A stretch of DNA of 64,000 bases. Source: Bettongia penicillata ogilbyi (taxonomy: Eukaryota; Chordata; Mammalia; Diprotodontia; Potoroidae). A program made the position numbers and the translations under genes. The notes under the pieces were generated by a model, which worked only from the letters and a program-made list of their open reading frames with translations, ran no database searches and had not been told where the DNA came from. Shown here in pieces: positions 12,536-24,117 of the stretch. Where the stretch lies: NCBI GenBank assembly GCA_023548195.1, contig JAJHZJ010000335.1, positions 4,902,967-4,966,966 on the forward strand, written 5' to 3'. Positions within the stretch are counted from its first letter, which is position 1; each line of letters starts with the position of its first letter.

Positions 12536-13229
12536 TTTCCCTTTACTTAGTCCTCAGAGCAAACTAGACAATAAAAAGATGGGAATCCTTTCTGGGAAAA
12601 AGATAAACTAGTTACCGTGTTTTCTCTTTTCATGTCCTTGGCAAGGCAATTTCCTTGAGAAACTTTCTCAGGGGAATTTCTGGCCAGAATGACTAGCTCA
12701 AAGGAAGCAGTATTTCAGTCAAATCAGTTACAGAAAACCATGTGAAACAAATCCACAGGGAGGCTGCTCATCTTTTCAAGAAGATGCTGGAAGACTCCAC
12801 AACATGGTGGTAGATTCCTTCTCTTGCCCAGGTTCTCTAAGACCTTTCCCAGGGTTGATTTAAATATTGATTTTGCCAGTTTTTCCCCCGAGGCAGGATC
12901 AAACTATCCGGCGTCTATCTGGCCCTTGACCAAGAAGCTCCCTGCTATAGAAAGCCCTCACTGCTGAGTCTAGGGTTCGGATTTTCCCCAGCAAGAAAGG
13001 AGGGCCAAGAAGCCTGGACCCATTGCACTGAACTTCCAGAAGAACGCTAACACCGTCGGTTGGTGAAGTGCGTCATCACGCTCTTCCTACAGAAAGGCAC
13101 TCTGTGGGTGGGGTGCAGGAGGCCTCTGTTCCAACTTGACTGCTTGTCATTTTTGTTCGTCTGCCCCATGAGAACGTTTCAGGGAGTTAGCTGATTGACT
13201 AAGTGTATTAGACAGCTGAGGGGCACCAA

Positions 13230-13562
13230 GCCAGGACAGTCATAATTCACGTTTATGTAGTCTTTTATGGTTTATAAAGTGCTTTCTGAACGAGCGTCGT
13301 GTGAGGCAGATTGTGCTTCATTTTATCCCCATTTCATGGATGAAGAAATGGAAGATGAAAGAAGAGACATGACAGAAGATCACTGGCTAAGAGCTGGAAG
13401 GGACTTCAGAGGGCAGGTCCCCCATTTTACAGATGAGGAAGTGGAGGCCCAGACAGGTGAAGTGACTTGCCTGTTTCATAAGGAGTAAACCACAGAGCCG
13501 GGATTCACTCTCAAGTCCTGTGGTGACTCCAGGCTCAGAATTCTCCCCACTGTTCCACACTG
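13230..13562 (-). repeat. Two overlapping MIR-type relics
   Basis: A MIR 3' portion ('tatggtttataaagtgctttc', 'tttatccccatttcatggatg') is followed by a second MIR body ('cattttacagatgaggaagtg', 'gaagtgacttgcctgtttc', 'gccgggattcactctcaagtc'). The short open frame at 13267-13488 is explained by these SINEs. Confidence 0.65.
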
Positions 13563-13669
13563 TCTGCTGAGAGGCACACGCACAGGAAGGGCTGGAGCTG
13601 GGGCTTGGACCTCACCTTGTGGCTCCAAGTTCACACTGTAGCCAGACAAGGCTTTTCTGTGCCCTTAAC

Positions 13670-13995
13670 ACATCTTACTTTTTCCCACATCTGTGCCTTT
13701 GCTGATACTATTTCCTATTCTAGGAAGGGCCTCCCTTTCCCTTGTCAGCTGCTGAATTCCTAGCTGCCCTTTTTTAAAAGCCTAAGCCTTACTCAAGCCC
13801 TGTGACTTGGGATGACCTTCCCCTCTAGACTTCATATACCCCACTGTCCCGCCTCCTTTAAAGCACCTGTTGTGCATCACTGGAGATTCGATTTCTCTCT
13901 ATAGTTGTATTTCCTTATCTTACTGGATTGCAAATTCCATGAAGTCAGTGACCCTGCCATCTAAATCTGGTACCTCACTCACCCCAGTTCTTCGT
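13670..13995 (+). repeat. L2 LINE 3'-end fragment
   Basis: Shows 'tgtgcctttgctgatactat', 'ggaagggcctccctttccc', 'cttactcaagccctgtgac', 'tggattgcaaattccatgaag' and a closing segment, as in L2 3' UTRs. Broken, no frame. Confidence 0.65.
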
Positions 13996-14079
13996 CACTC
14001 TCCTCTCAGTTGAGCTGAAGTGAGACGCTATGGGCATGGTAAGCCAAAAGGACAAATCCTAGCAAGTGTGCTAGAACTG

Positions 14080-14470
14080 CAAAAGAGACAGAAAGGGTCT
14101 CAGAGGCCAACTGGTCCGGCCTGTGCCCAAACAAGAATCCAGGCTACAACACTGTCCACAGATCATTCAGCCTTCACAGACCACCTCCTGGATAGTGCTA
14201 AATGTTGGGATTTTTCACCTCCCATCAGGCTAAAATCTGCCTCTAGGTCATTCTGCCCAAACAAGGCTCAGTCTCCTTCCACATGACAGATCTTCCAGCA
14301 CTCACAGACTGGTATCCATCCTGTCATGTCCCCATCTTCTCTTTTCCAGGATAAACATCATAGAAAGTCTTGGTCACTACACAGCAGGCTTCACTGTACT
14401 TCTACATAGCCCTTGTTTCTTCCACCAATATTAGATGGTTTCTGAGCTCCCTTCCATCTCTCCCCTTATG
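14080..14470 (-). repeat. L3/CR1 LINE fragment, 3' portion
   Basis: Reverse complement of the L3/CR1 ORF2 C-terminal coding region and UTR: 'cctgtgcccaaacaagaatcc', 'cagaccacctcctggatag', 'cttccacatgacagatcttcc', 'catgtccccatcttctcttt', 'ccaggataaacatc'. Its upstream part is probably the fragment at 15260-15610. L2 and unassigned sequence lie between. Confidence 0.68.
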
Positions 14471-14859
14471 ATCCTGTAATCAGTGTGTGACTTCCCAACC
14501 TGTCTAGAGGTCTAAGTGACTGGGAAGATTGTTGGGACCTTCACAACAATAGGAAGATAAGAAGAGGGGGAGTTTGGAAAGAAAGATGAGATCAGTTTGG
14601 GACCGCTTATATCTTCTATTTAAAGAAAAGAGCTCAGGGCACACACCTCAACATTTCCCATCCAGCTGCTCATCTGGACTTTATCACTGTCTCCAGAAAT
14701 TCATCATCCTGTAAGATCAGATCAACTCAGAAACTCACAGCTCTTGAGGACCCCCTATCCCTAGGACTCTCCTCTCTCTTGGACTGGAGAAGGTAGAGGG
14801 TGGAGATTGGAGAAATTCCCAGATCCAGATTTAAGGAGAGATCCTCTCCTGCTGGGTTC

Positions 14860-15035
14860 TAGGCCTTCATTGTGCCCCCTTTCCACCTTTTCAGCTTATT
14901 TTCATATTTTGTCTTTCTTGGTGTATTGTGAGCTCCTTGAGAGTTTTTGTCCTTTTTTGTATCCCAAGCACTTAATCCAGTGTCTGGGACATAGGAGGTG
15001 ATTAATAAATGTTTTCTAACTTTACTGACATGTTG
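14860..15035 (+). repeat. L2 LINE 3' end
   Basis: Clear L2 3' terminus: 'gtattgtgagctccttgagag', 'tttgtatcccaagcacttaa', 'cagtgtctgggacataggag', 'gtgattaataaatg'. It lies between two minus-strand L3/CR1 pieces. Confidence 0.78.
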
Positions 15036-15259
15036 AATTTGTGATATCTTGCAGCAGGTCATGACCCTACAGTTCAAGAAGCCCTGATCTAGAGGATATC
15101 CTGTCCAAGATGTCTACTAGGTAGTAGGAGATGCAAGCCTGGAGGTTAGGGGCTGGAAAAGCAGAACTGAAAATAATCAGCACAGAGATAATAATTCAAT
15201 CCATTAGAATTGAGATGGTATAGAGGAAGAAGAGGACCCCAGACAAACCTCCTCAAAAC

Positions 15260-15610
15260 TCTTCAGCTGGCAAATGTCCTTTCTAAATTGCGGTGCTGAG
15301 AACCAAACACAATTCTGCAGAAGTGACCTTGCAAGAGCAGAGGCTGTGGGACTCATTCTCTCTGGGGTCCTGGATGGCAGGCTTTCCTTAACACTCACTG
15401 AGAAGATGTCAACTTTTGGGAGCTGCCATGTTGTACTGAGCTCCCACCCTTCCCAAACCCTTGTTTCTTGTTCATGAGAACCAGTTTCTGGCTTCCCTTT
15501 CCCCAACTTGTACTTGGGAAGGTGATCCTCTGAATCCAAGTGCAGAATTTTACATTGACTCCAGTGGATTTCATCTTGAGAGGGTGAGCTCAACACTCGA
15601 GCTAGCCAAG
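15260..15610 (-). repeat. L3/CR1 LINE fragment, upstream portion
   Basis: Reverse complement of CR1/L3 coding sequence: 'tgctgagaaccaaacacaatt', 'ctgcagaagtgaccttgcaag', 'caacttgtacttgggaaggtg', 'ccaagtgcagaattttacatt', 'tggatttcatcttgag'. The frames on either strand here (15204-15850) are debris of this LINE and its flank. Confidence 0.62.
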
Positions 15611-16365
15611 GTGTTTTTGGATTGGGCTTTGTTCAGTCCAGCTGGGCCCAGGAAGGATTTGGTCAGACCAGAACACAGACTGCTTGTTTTTCACTTCACT
15701 TGCTTGGCTCTGGCTTTTCAGAAGTATGTAAATCACACTTTATTTTCAAATATCCATAAGAGAAAGGCTGAGCCTGACAACTGTATGCCTTATTTAAATA
15801 AATCATTCAGGTCAGATGCTTTTTCTGGGAAAAAAAAAACAAGTTCTTAACCCCTAGGGAGAAAGAGAGTCCCTAATTAAAGGGCTCTTTAGATAAAGAA
15901 TAAAGAGCTTCCAAGTTATCACTCAGAAGTAGCTTCTCTGTTCACTGAGTTTTTAATTCATGCTCAGGCCCCAATGAAACAACATTTTAATCAATCTTTT
16001 TCACAGATTAAAGAGAGCTCATTTGGAGAACAACATGGATTGATCAGAAAAGAACATTTCTTCTTGGTAAGAAGCCTGCTCCTTGGGCCACACCACTGAA
16101 CAGGCCACTTCTAGACTCTGGCGTTGATCAAAGTGCTCTAGCTCCTCCCAACACAGCAGTAAAGCACCTTTCAAAGACACTGAAAGGAAGATGTGCCCTC
16201 CGTGTAACAAGAAAACATATTTCAGGGTCACTGACCCTCATGGGCTGCAGTCTTAAATTGGGAACTGATCAAACTTTGAATGCTGGGGGACTTCACTCCT
16301 TGAATCCATTTCCTCATATGTAAATAAGGGGGCTCTGTGTTAAAAAAGGTTGAATTGATGCCCTT
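15611..16365. other. No recognised feature
   Basis: No gene or repeat family recognised. A short A-run lies at 15829-15839. Confidence 0.4.
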
Positions 16366-16369
16366 TGGT

Positions 16370-16572
16370 TTTATATAGTAGCTGATGTGTATATTGCAAA
16401 TTGCTTTAGGTTTACCTGCTCATTTGCTCCTTTGGTGCTACTATTAATCCCATTTTACAGATGAGGAAACTAAGGAGTTCAAGTGATTTGTCCAGGATCA
16501 CCCAGTTTGTAAGGGTCTATGGCAGGACTTGAACTCAAGTCTTCCTGGCTCTAAGTCCAGGGCTCCATTCCT
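16370..16572 (-). repeat. MIR-type SINE
   Basis: Nearly complete reverse-complement MIR: 'gcaaattgctttaggtttacc', 'cattttacagatgaggaaac', 'caagtgatttgtccaggatc', 'gacttgaactcaagtcttcc', 'gtccagggctccattc'. Confidence 0.82.
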
Positions 16573-16800
16573 TACTTCATCTCATTTCCATCAAAGGCAA
16601 CCATGACCAAGAAAAATAATTCAACACAAACACTGGCTACAGAGGCTGCATCTGAAGATGTATATGACATTCTGAACTCGTTTTTTTCATTAAGAGCTAA
16701 CACTTCTCATCTGCGTTGGTGTAGTTGTGGGTGTTCTGTCCTTTTTGCTTATTTTTCTGGGTAGTAGTCTGTACAGATCTCCCCCCCCCCATTTCCCAGA

Positions 16801-17048
16801 AGGAGGGATGGAGATGGAGAGAGAAAGAGGGAGAGGGGAGAGGGAGAGAGGGAGAAGGAGAGAGGGAGAGAGAGAGACAGAGAGGAAGAGAGGGAGAGAA
16901 AGGAAGAGGGAGAGGGAGAGGGAGAGGGAAAGGGAGAGGGAGAGGGAGAGGGAGAGGGAGAGGGAGAGGGAGAGGGAGAGAGAGGGAGAGGGAGAGGGAG
17001 AGGGAGAGAGAGGGAGAGGGAGAGAGAGAGACAGAGAGAGAGAGAGAT
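16801..17048. repeat. Long purine tract, (GGGAGA)n and (GA)n
   Basis: About 245 bases of almost uninterrupted A and G, with GGGAGA/GAGAGG hexamers and GA dinucleotide blocks. Only isolated T and C bases break it (for example 'gatggagatgg' near 16808). It produces the overlapping Arg/Glu-rich frames on plus and Ser/Leu/Pro-rich frames on minus, none of which are genes. It abuts a C-run (16782-16791) upstream and an L2 fragment downstream. Confidence 0.95.
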
Positions 17049-17049
17049 C

Positions 17050-17425
17050 CAATCAGTACAGTTGGGACAGAATCAGTAAAGGCTTCAGGTAGAAGCTGGA
17101 GCAGAAGCCCAACCCTGAAGGGAGAGATTCCATGAGAAGTGGAGGAAGCAATGCATTCCAGGCATGGGGATGAAGAGAATAAAGACATGATAATGATGAT
17201 GGGTAGCTATAGGGGAAGGATAGACAGAAGGACATTTTGGTTGGAACACAGAATATAGGAGAAGGATTTATGTACAATGTGTTTGAAAGAGCTTGGGGCT
17301 GAGTTGGAAGGGGCTTTCAGAGTTTCATCTTTTATCCTGGAGGTAAGAGGGAGTCACTGGAGTTTACAGAATATAAGAATAACAGTCAGATTCATGCTTA
17401 AAGAAAATAATTTTGGCAACAAAAA
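17050..17425 (-). repeat. L2-type LINE fragment
   Basis: Reverse-complement L2: 'gcattccaggcatggggatg', 'ggaaggggctttcagagtttc', 'gagggagtcactggagttta', 'aacagtcagattcatgcttaa'. Same L2 segment as at 10715-11250, more diverged. Confidence 0.6.
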
Positions 17426-17479
17426 AATCAGTCGTATTTGGTGTTAGTGAATGATAAAAACAGAAGAAGCATCATCTGA

Positions 17480-18180
17480 CAGAAGACATCTGGTCATTTG
17501 ACGCTGTGGTGCTCAGGATAGCCTGAAAATGAATACAGTTTATGTAGTTGAAGAGAATGAAGAAAGAGGTCAAGAAATCCTAAGAGGAACTTCAGAAGGC
17601 CCTCTGGATCCAATGAGCATACATTTTGGTACTCAGTAACTTCGATGCCAAGTTAGGACTGGGGGAGGATGGTGGGTCAGAAAACAGGTGTGAAGATCCA
17701 AAGACTTCTAGGTACAAAGGTGACTCATGCCTTTATACCAGGAAAACTTTCTTCAAGGAAAGACTTGGTAGTTGTTGGACATGAAGAATACCAAATAACA
17801 CCACAAAGAACGAAAGTGATTATGTTTTAATAGTCAGGAAAAGACTTACTGTCGACGTGGAAGTTATCTCTGAACCAGCCACCTGTCGTTATAGCTGGAC
17901 CACTAAGTATCAGAGCAAAAAGCAGCAGCGGTGAAAAGCGAGAAGAATGAAGAAGAAAGGCGAGGTGTGCGTCTGAAGTGACTCAATCAGGAGCTACTTA
18001 GACAAGAACTAATCGTGAAAAATGGGCAATGAATAACACATGACATAAGCGCCAACTTATAATATAGACGTTTAATCCAATTATATTTGGATTAAACCAA
18101 TTATAATAATTTTATGTGCAAGTTTAACCAAAGTAAATAAATTGCCACAACAAGGAAATCAAAAGAACTTAAATAATAGC
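17480..18180 (+). mobile_element. RTE-like LINE relic, endonuclease domain
   Basis: Broken plus-strand frames resemble an APE-type LINE endonuclease: a GDFNAK-like segment (reads NFDAKLGLGEDGG near 17640) and, near 17815-17870, ESDYVLIVRKRLTVDVEVI, which matches the NEIDYIL...DVEVI block before the terminal SDH motif. The SDH itself is degraded. The same element continues at 18540-18880 and 20325-21430. Clade is inferred from motif style only. Confidence 0.5.
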
Positions 18181-18241
18181 TTATTAGTCAACAGGCGCTT
18201 GACCTCGTCAAGCAGGGAGAGCTGGTAACCACAGGCAACGC

Positions 18242-18500
18242 CACTCAAATGTTGTTGCTCAGTCATTTCTCTGTCATGTCCAATTCATCATGACCCCATT
18301 TTTATTTTCTTGGCAAAGATACTGGAGTGGTTTGCCGGTTCCTTCTCCAACTCATTTTATACTTGAGGAAACTGAGGCAAACAGGGTCAAGTGACTTGCC
18401 TAGGGTCTCACTGCTAGTAAGTATCTGAGGCTGGATTTGAACACATGAAGATGAGTCTTCCTGATTCCAAGTCCACTGCTCTATCACTGAACTGTTTAGA
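18242..18500 (-). repeat. Full-length MIR-derived (CORE) marsupial SINE
   Basis: The plus strand reads the reverse complement of a marsupial CORE-SINE: 'gttgttgctcagtcatttc', 'tggcaaagatactggagtgg', 'aggaaactgaggcaaacagg', 'gacttgcctagggtctcac', 'ttgaacacatgaagatgag', 'tccactgctctatcactgaac'. It sits inside the RTE-like LINE, so it is younger than that LINE. Confidence 0.85.
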
Positions 18501-18539
18501 TTCCCTTAGAATATAAACTCATTTGTAAAATACTGTAAA

Positions 18540-18882
18540 GAAAGGTGATAGAGGATTATGAGCAGAATCTCTGCTCTGTAGTAGACAGTAAAAGCAGTCT
18601 AAAGAAAATTCAGTAAGAAAATCAGAGAAGCAAAGTTATCCCGAGGGCACATAGGGATGAAAATACAACAAACAGATGAAAAATGGAAAACATCTAGTAA
18701 GATTTTTACCATTAAAGACAATGGAGACACTAAAAGCTGCCAGACTGGATCAAGTATATTAGAGGTGATCCGTGTTAGAGGCAACACATCTATGAAGGCA
18801 TCGAAGGATGAATTCACAAAATATCTGACAGAGGGGACGAGATAACAAGGACATGAAAAAACCTCAGCAACAACACCAATGA
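18540..18882 (+). mobile_element. RTE-like LINE relic, start of reverse transcriptase
   Basis: Reads as the pre-RT and early RT region: a KAAGLDQ-like segment near 18732, then VIRVRGNTSMKASKDEFTKY near 18765-18825, ending 'LTEGT', where related LINEs continue into P..W. The frame is interrupted, and the element is cut at about 18885 by a minus-strand LINE. Confidence 0.5.
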
Positions 18883-18884
18883 CT

Positions 18885-20325
18885 CCTGACTTCTCATCAT
18901 ACTCTCCTGGTTGTCCTTCATGCTTGAAGAGGGTCAAAATGATATCACTATATCAAGGTCAAGGAGCAGTGCATCTGACTGTGGTGAATCGTCCCAAAAG
19001 GCGTAAGGAAAGCTCTGTCACAATAATCCATATGAACGTCTGGTGTGGAGATGTCTCATGTTTCTTTTGAGCTACTGTGATTTTGCTTTGCTCATAGGGC
19101 ACAGGGCCTTCTCTGAGGTGAGTATGCCACACTGGGTGGTCCTGTGCCAGTGCCTCCCATGTCTCCCGATCAATTCCAAAGTTCTTCAGAGAAATCTTGA
19201 GAGTATCCTTGTATTGCTTTTTCTGACCTTTGTGTGAGTGTTTGCCTTATATGAATTTTCTGTAAAATAGTCTTTTAGATAAACATATGTTTAATATTCA
19301 AACAGCATGACCAACCCATTGGAGTTGTGCTCTCTGAAGCAGAGTTTGAATGTTTGGCAATTTGGTTTGAGGAAGGACCTCAGTGTCTGGTACTTTACCG
19401 TGCAAGGTGATCTTCAGATTCTTCCTATGACAATTCAAATGGAAATGATTCCTGTTTCCTGGCATGGTGCTGGTATACCGTCCAGTTTCACAGATATACA
19501 GCAATGAAGTCAGCACAATGGTTCTGTCAACCTTAAGTTTGGTAGGCAGCCTAACACCTCTTCTCTCCCACATTTTTCTTTGGAGTCTCCAAAGGAAACT
19601 TTGGAGCTAGCTAGCTCAGGAATGTGTACATCAGCCTCATTATCAATGTGTACATCCCTGGAAAGTACACTACCACAGTAAGTGAACTTATCCACAGCAT
19701 TCAATGTTTCTCTATTTGCTGTAACTGATGGTGGGGTGGATGGTGTGGTGCTGGCTGATGGACAGCCTCTATTTTCTTGGTGTTAAACATCAGGCTAAAA
19801 TTAGCAAAAATGGCAGGTAATCCATTCAAACTCCATTGCATCTCAGCCTCAGAGGCTGCACTGAGTACACATCGTCTGTGAGCAAAAAGTCACACACCAA
19901 TTTTCCTTCCACTTTAGTTTTAGCTTGTAGCTTTTTCAAGTTAAATAACTTACCATTAGTGTGGCAGTTGACCTGGATGCCATTTCTGTCCTCACTGAAG
20001 GCATCTGACAGCATTACTGAAAACATCATGCTAAAAAGCATGGGAGCAAGCACACAGCCCTGTTTCACTCCATTGGTGACTGAGAAAGCGCAGGAACATG
20101 ACATTGTGGAACTGGCATACAATACTGATGAATTTCTCCAGCAACCAAATTTTGCCATAATCTTCTACAAGCCTTCATGACTAACAGTTTCAAAGGTCCC
20201 AGTCAGATAGACAAATATTATATACAGACCTCTGTTTTGCTCCTAGAATTTCTCCTGGAGTTGTCAGGCAGAAAACACCATATGGACCATTCATCACTCC
20301 TTTCTGAAGTCATACTGGCTCTTGG
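18885..20325 (-). mobile_element. Second LINE (clade unassigned), RT to 3' end
   Basis: The minus strand carries a decayed reverse transcriptase. From 20158: 'GVKQGCVLAPMLFSMMFSVML', then 'GKLFNLKKLQAKTKVEGKLV', then LLTDDV in place of the YADD catalytic box (20158-19826). Downstream are VDKFTYCGSVLSRDVHIDNE (19704-19640) and the C-terminal W/H-rich region KVPDTEV...RAQLQWVGH (about 19410-19298). The 3' UTR runs to about 18890, where the end resembles the tail of a SINE at 50.6, 57.7 and 48.9 kb. It interrupts the RTE-like LINE. Multiple frameshifts make it a dead copy. Confidence 0.72.
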
Positions 20326-21430
20326 ATAGGTGATCATCTTCCAGGTGAAGGATCAGACTGTAAGACTCATCTATACACAAATTGAGGCCATCCTCAATGA
20401 GGGTATTAGCAGGGGAAAAGCAAGTTTTCAAAAACAGCAGTCTGTAATGGATCAGATCTTTGCTGTTTCTCAAGTGACTTAAAGATGCAAAGAATATAAG
20501 ATCCCACTGTGTTTATAGTTTATTGATCATGAAAAACTGATGAAATCTTTTAAGAAGGCATTCTGCATACATCAAAATCTTTGAAGATTCTTTGACAGGT
20601 AGACCAGAAAAAACCCTGTTCAAACCTCTGATCATAACCATTAGGTGAGGTATAAAGTAGGGAGACCTATGTTCATGAAAGGTGCTTGCCAACATGATAG
20701 CAGAGGTCCACAGAAGAATCTAAGCTGAGGAGGTAATCCTTATGGACGACGAGGTCCTCCACATACTCCTGCTGCAGATGATATCACATGGTTTTATTGA
20801 GCCCCAGAACTTTGCAGAGCTTGCTTAGAAATATGTAACTACTCAAAACAGCTTGGCCTTACCATCCACACAGAGAAAACCAAGTGGATGAAGACCTATT
20901 GCCCAGATTATGAAGTGCAGTGGAACAGATACCTTATACAGCTCGTCCATCAGTACAGAGGTCTAAGACCAGCAATATAAGTGGAGCCCAGTATTAAACA
21001 GGAGGAGAGAAGGCTGAATTACCTTTAGGAAAATGCTTCTTTAACGATCCTAAACTTCTCCTAGAAACAAAGAATCTTTAAAATACTAATATTTTACTGG
21101 TACTGTTGTATGGCTGTGAAACATGGAATACCATAAGTATTCCATGAGTGTCACATAGACAGCAATAGGAAGGTGTGTGGTAGGTGTGAACATATAGCAT
21201 GAACATATAGCAATGAAGAACTTCAGGGAAGAACAGGGGTTTAAAAAAATCATGAAGGAAGTGTATGATAGGAAGAGAAAACAGGCTGACAGTCCAGTAT
21301 CCACTGATAGCTTTTCCTCTTTCAAAAGAAATCTAGGAAGCCTTCCAGCATGCTGGGTAAACTCTTCCCTCCTCCAATGGCAAATTTATGGGAAGGTTTG
21401 GAGAAGATCAGCATAGAGCAGTCAAGTCTG
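20326..21430 (+). mobile_element. RTE-like LINE relic, RT and C-terminus
   Basis: Resumes the element interrupted at 18885. LIYTQIEAILNEGISRGKASF (about 20370-20430) is followed by a QSVMDQIFAVSQ...RCKEYKIPLCL block matching RT domain 2 with FDYEKA degraded to 'IDHEKL'. A TEKTKWMK-like stretch lies near 20870, a GLRPAI/NRR region near 20960-21010, and an EVYDRKRKQA segment of the C-terminus near 21258. Many stops. Confidence 0.6.
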
Positions 21431-22015
21431 GATCACTTGGGAACATCCTGATTAATAAGGGTAGAGTCCCTTTTGAGTATTTGAATACTGAGCCACTTGT
21501 CTGGAGGAAAGTATTTTCATTCTCATTTCTCTCACTATTGGTGATTCAAAGCATACTTTCATGGGGTCACTTGGGGTTTACCAACAATCTTTGAAAACAA
21601 TGTCTTTGGTCACTTGTTTATTAGCAAATGACAATAGATGATTTCTGAGGTTCCTGCCAGTTCTAGTTCCTATCACCTTATATCAAGGCTCTAGATGGCC
21701 CTTAATTTGTTTCTGGTATTTCTTCTACAACACAGAGCATTCCCCAGAATAGATGCTAGACAAGAAGAGTCAGGTAAAAAATACGCCAGAAATACCTGCC
21801 GTGCACCTAACACTGTATGGGACAAAGGTGCTTGGCCCTGACAGAGGAAGTGTAGAGTTGTATCATTCCCCTATGCTATTAATGATGATGGCTAAATGTG
21901 TGCTATCCATTCTAGTGAAACTTCAGTGCAGATTAAATATAGAAAGTCTGTTAGCGATAAGAGTCAACGAAGCCATTCAGGAGAAACAGAAGGGACAGTT
22001 AGCTCCAAAAGAAAT
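21431..22015. other. No recognised feature
   Basis: Unassigned. Open frame 21753-22034 has no domain I recognise and is probably chance or LINE debris. Confidence 0.35.
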
Positions 22016-22019
22016 GATG

Positions 22020-22290
22020 ACTATGAAGACTTAGAAAAAATTTGGGAACACATGTATGAACTCATGCAGAGCAAAGTAAGAAGAAGCAGGAGAATGATTT
22101 ATCTGACAAATGCAATAATGTAAAGGAAAACAACCCTGAAAGGCTTGAGAGCTCTGATCAATGCAGCGACCAATAATGCAATCAGAGGAACTGATGATTA
22201 AGCATGTCCCCTGACAGCTGAAGAAGAAGTCATGGACAGTGGGTAGAGAACAAGGCATACATCTTCAGATGCAGTCTATGGGATGATCTG
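22020..22290 (+). mobile_element. L1-type 3'-end fragment
   Basis: Matches the marsupial L1-type terminal region: 'catgtatgaactcatgcagag', 'agtaagaagaagcaggagaa', 'tatctgacaaatgcaataatg', 'gagctctgatcaatgcagcg', 'gaggaactgatgattaagcat'. Related to the minus-strand copies at 10.2-11.4 kb and 32.5 kb. Confidence 0.62.
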
Positions 22291-22294
22291 TTCT

Positions 22295-23085
22295 GCTAAA
22301 CTGTAATTGTAAGGGAAGCTTTGTGGTGGAAGGAGGGAGTCATCAGGTGGTGACGATAATGTTAGAAAAGAGCATCAATAAAACATTTTAAAATAAGGAG
22401 GAAAAATAAGAAGTAGAATCCCATGATATTTTGCCCTTGAGGACCTCTTGTCTAGATGGGGCATACAAATATACCAATATGGATTACCCACGGGCCACGG
22501 ATTTAGGTTCACATATGTGGGAGGTATTTTCAGGTAAGTGCATCCCACATGATTCAAGTCCCCATGGTGAAACTAGATATTTACTTATTATCATGCTAAA
22601 AGAAACAGGAGAATAAAAGCATAGATTCAGCAAAAGCTCTTAATCAGGACAAGAAAAACTAAAAACCATCTAATACTCTCATACCAGTTCTCCAATGTTT
22701 GTGTTCTCAGCAGTCTGGGTCTAAGGCTTTCTGATCCACAAAACAGAGAAGAACACAAAGGCTCTCTGACAGCCTTGAGGCCCTGTACCTCTGGCTCTTG
22801 TGTGTCCCTGGGTCCCTGCTGTAGCATATGCAGCCTCAACATGTCCTAAAAGAACATAGATGAGCCTCAATATTGCAGGCTGGCTCCAGGACTCAGGACA
22901 TCTCACCATCTCTCCTGTCTAATAAATCTCTCAGACTTCTACTTATCTCTTCATCAGGATGATACCTTCTTGCTGCCAAAATCCTCCCATGGGGATTTTA
23001 AATATTGATGACTCTCCTGAGATGTGAACTTTAGGGTCTGGGTCCTCTAGTGCCCAATGGGATATGTAACACACAAGGAACATTG
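22295..23085. other. No recognised feature
   Basis: No gene or repeat family recognised upstream of the older HAL1. Confidence 0.35.
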
Positions 23086-23086
23086 A

Positions 23087-24117
23087 GGGGGTAGAGCCAA
23101 GATGGTGGAGTAGAAGGATGGACCTGCTGTAGCTCTCCCCCCAAGTCCATAAAATACCTGTAAAAATGACTCTAAACAAATTCTAGAGCAGCAGAAGCCC
23201 AAAACGACAGGGTGAAAGAGATTTCTAGACCAAGAAAGCCTGGAAGGCTGACAGGAAAGGTCTATGGCCCCAGACTTGGAGCAGAGAGCAGCCCAGCCTT
23301 GGCTGCACAGAGGCATGACAGGGACAGGACTGAAACAGGCTTCAGAGTACAGAATCCTGGATAGTAGGTGAAGTTTCTAGATTCCTCAACCCACAAATGC
23401 CAGAGAGAGCTTCAAAGATCAATGAGAACGCTCTTCCACCTGGGTGAGAAGGGAGCAGGGTCCTGCCCTAGCCCTGGTCCCAACAGGCTGCAGCTTCCAT
23501 TTTTGGAGCCCTTGGCCTAAAGACTGAGGGGGAATCAAATGGCTGATCTGAATCTCAGCCCTGAGTGGTGGCCCTGGGGTAAGAAGGAGCGCTGGTGTGG
23601 TGGAACTGGAGGTAGTTGTGGAGAGAGAGCCCTACTCCTAGATCTGAGGTAGAAAAGCTTGTGGTTGCTCCCAGACCAGAGTGCAGGCCAGGAGAGGAGT
23701 AACTCCTCTCTATTGATTGTGCCACCTTGGAGGAACTAAGAACTTAGAGGCTCCTGGAGTATACCCTCCACTTGACAAAGGACTCAAAAGTCAAATAAGT
23801 GTCTAAAAGGGAAAAAAGATGACTACAGAAGGTTACTTTCTTTGTGAACAGATATTTTCCTCCATCCTTTTGGAAGAGGAAGAACAAAGGGTACCATCAG
23901 AGGAAGAAAAAGAAGTTAAGGCTTCTGCATCCAAAACCTGCAAAATAAATTTGCAATAGAACAGCTCAAAAAAAGATTTTGAAAATCAAGTAAGAGTGGT
24001 GGAAAAAAAATTGGGGAGATAAATGAGAGTGATGCAAGAAAATCATGAAAAGTGAGTCAACAGCTTGCTACCCAAAAAATGCTGAAGAAAGTAACACCTT
24101 TAAAAACAGACTAGCCC
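23087..24117 (+). mobile_element. Older HAL1 (outer element), 5' half
   Basis: Begins with the shared HAL1 5' start (GGGGG then GTAGAGCCAAGATGGTGG, 23087-23108). It runs through a 5' UTR related in its first roughly 200 bases to the other HAL1s and into a decayed ORF1 starting near 23820. ORF1 is interrupted at 24117, at the position equivalent to about codons 108-116 of the intact copy, by a second HAL1. The remainder lies at 26946-27727. Several stops and frameshifts show it is the oldest of the four. Confidence 0.88.
24102..24117 (+). repeat. Target-site duplication, left copy
   Basis: aaaaacagactagccc, repeated at 26930-26945 with one mismatch. The bottom-strand nick implied (TTTTT/AAA) fits the L1 endonuclease preference TTTT/AA. 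Confidence 0.85.

Noticed and set aside
16690..17188. Long Ser/Leu/Pro-rich (minus) and Arg/Glu/Gly-rich (plus) open frames
   Set aside because: All frames are open because the stretch is a purine simple repeat without stop codons; composition, not coding.
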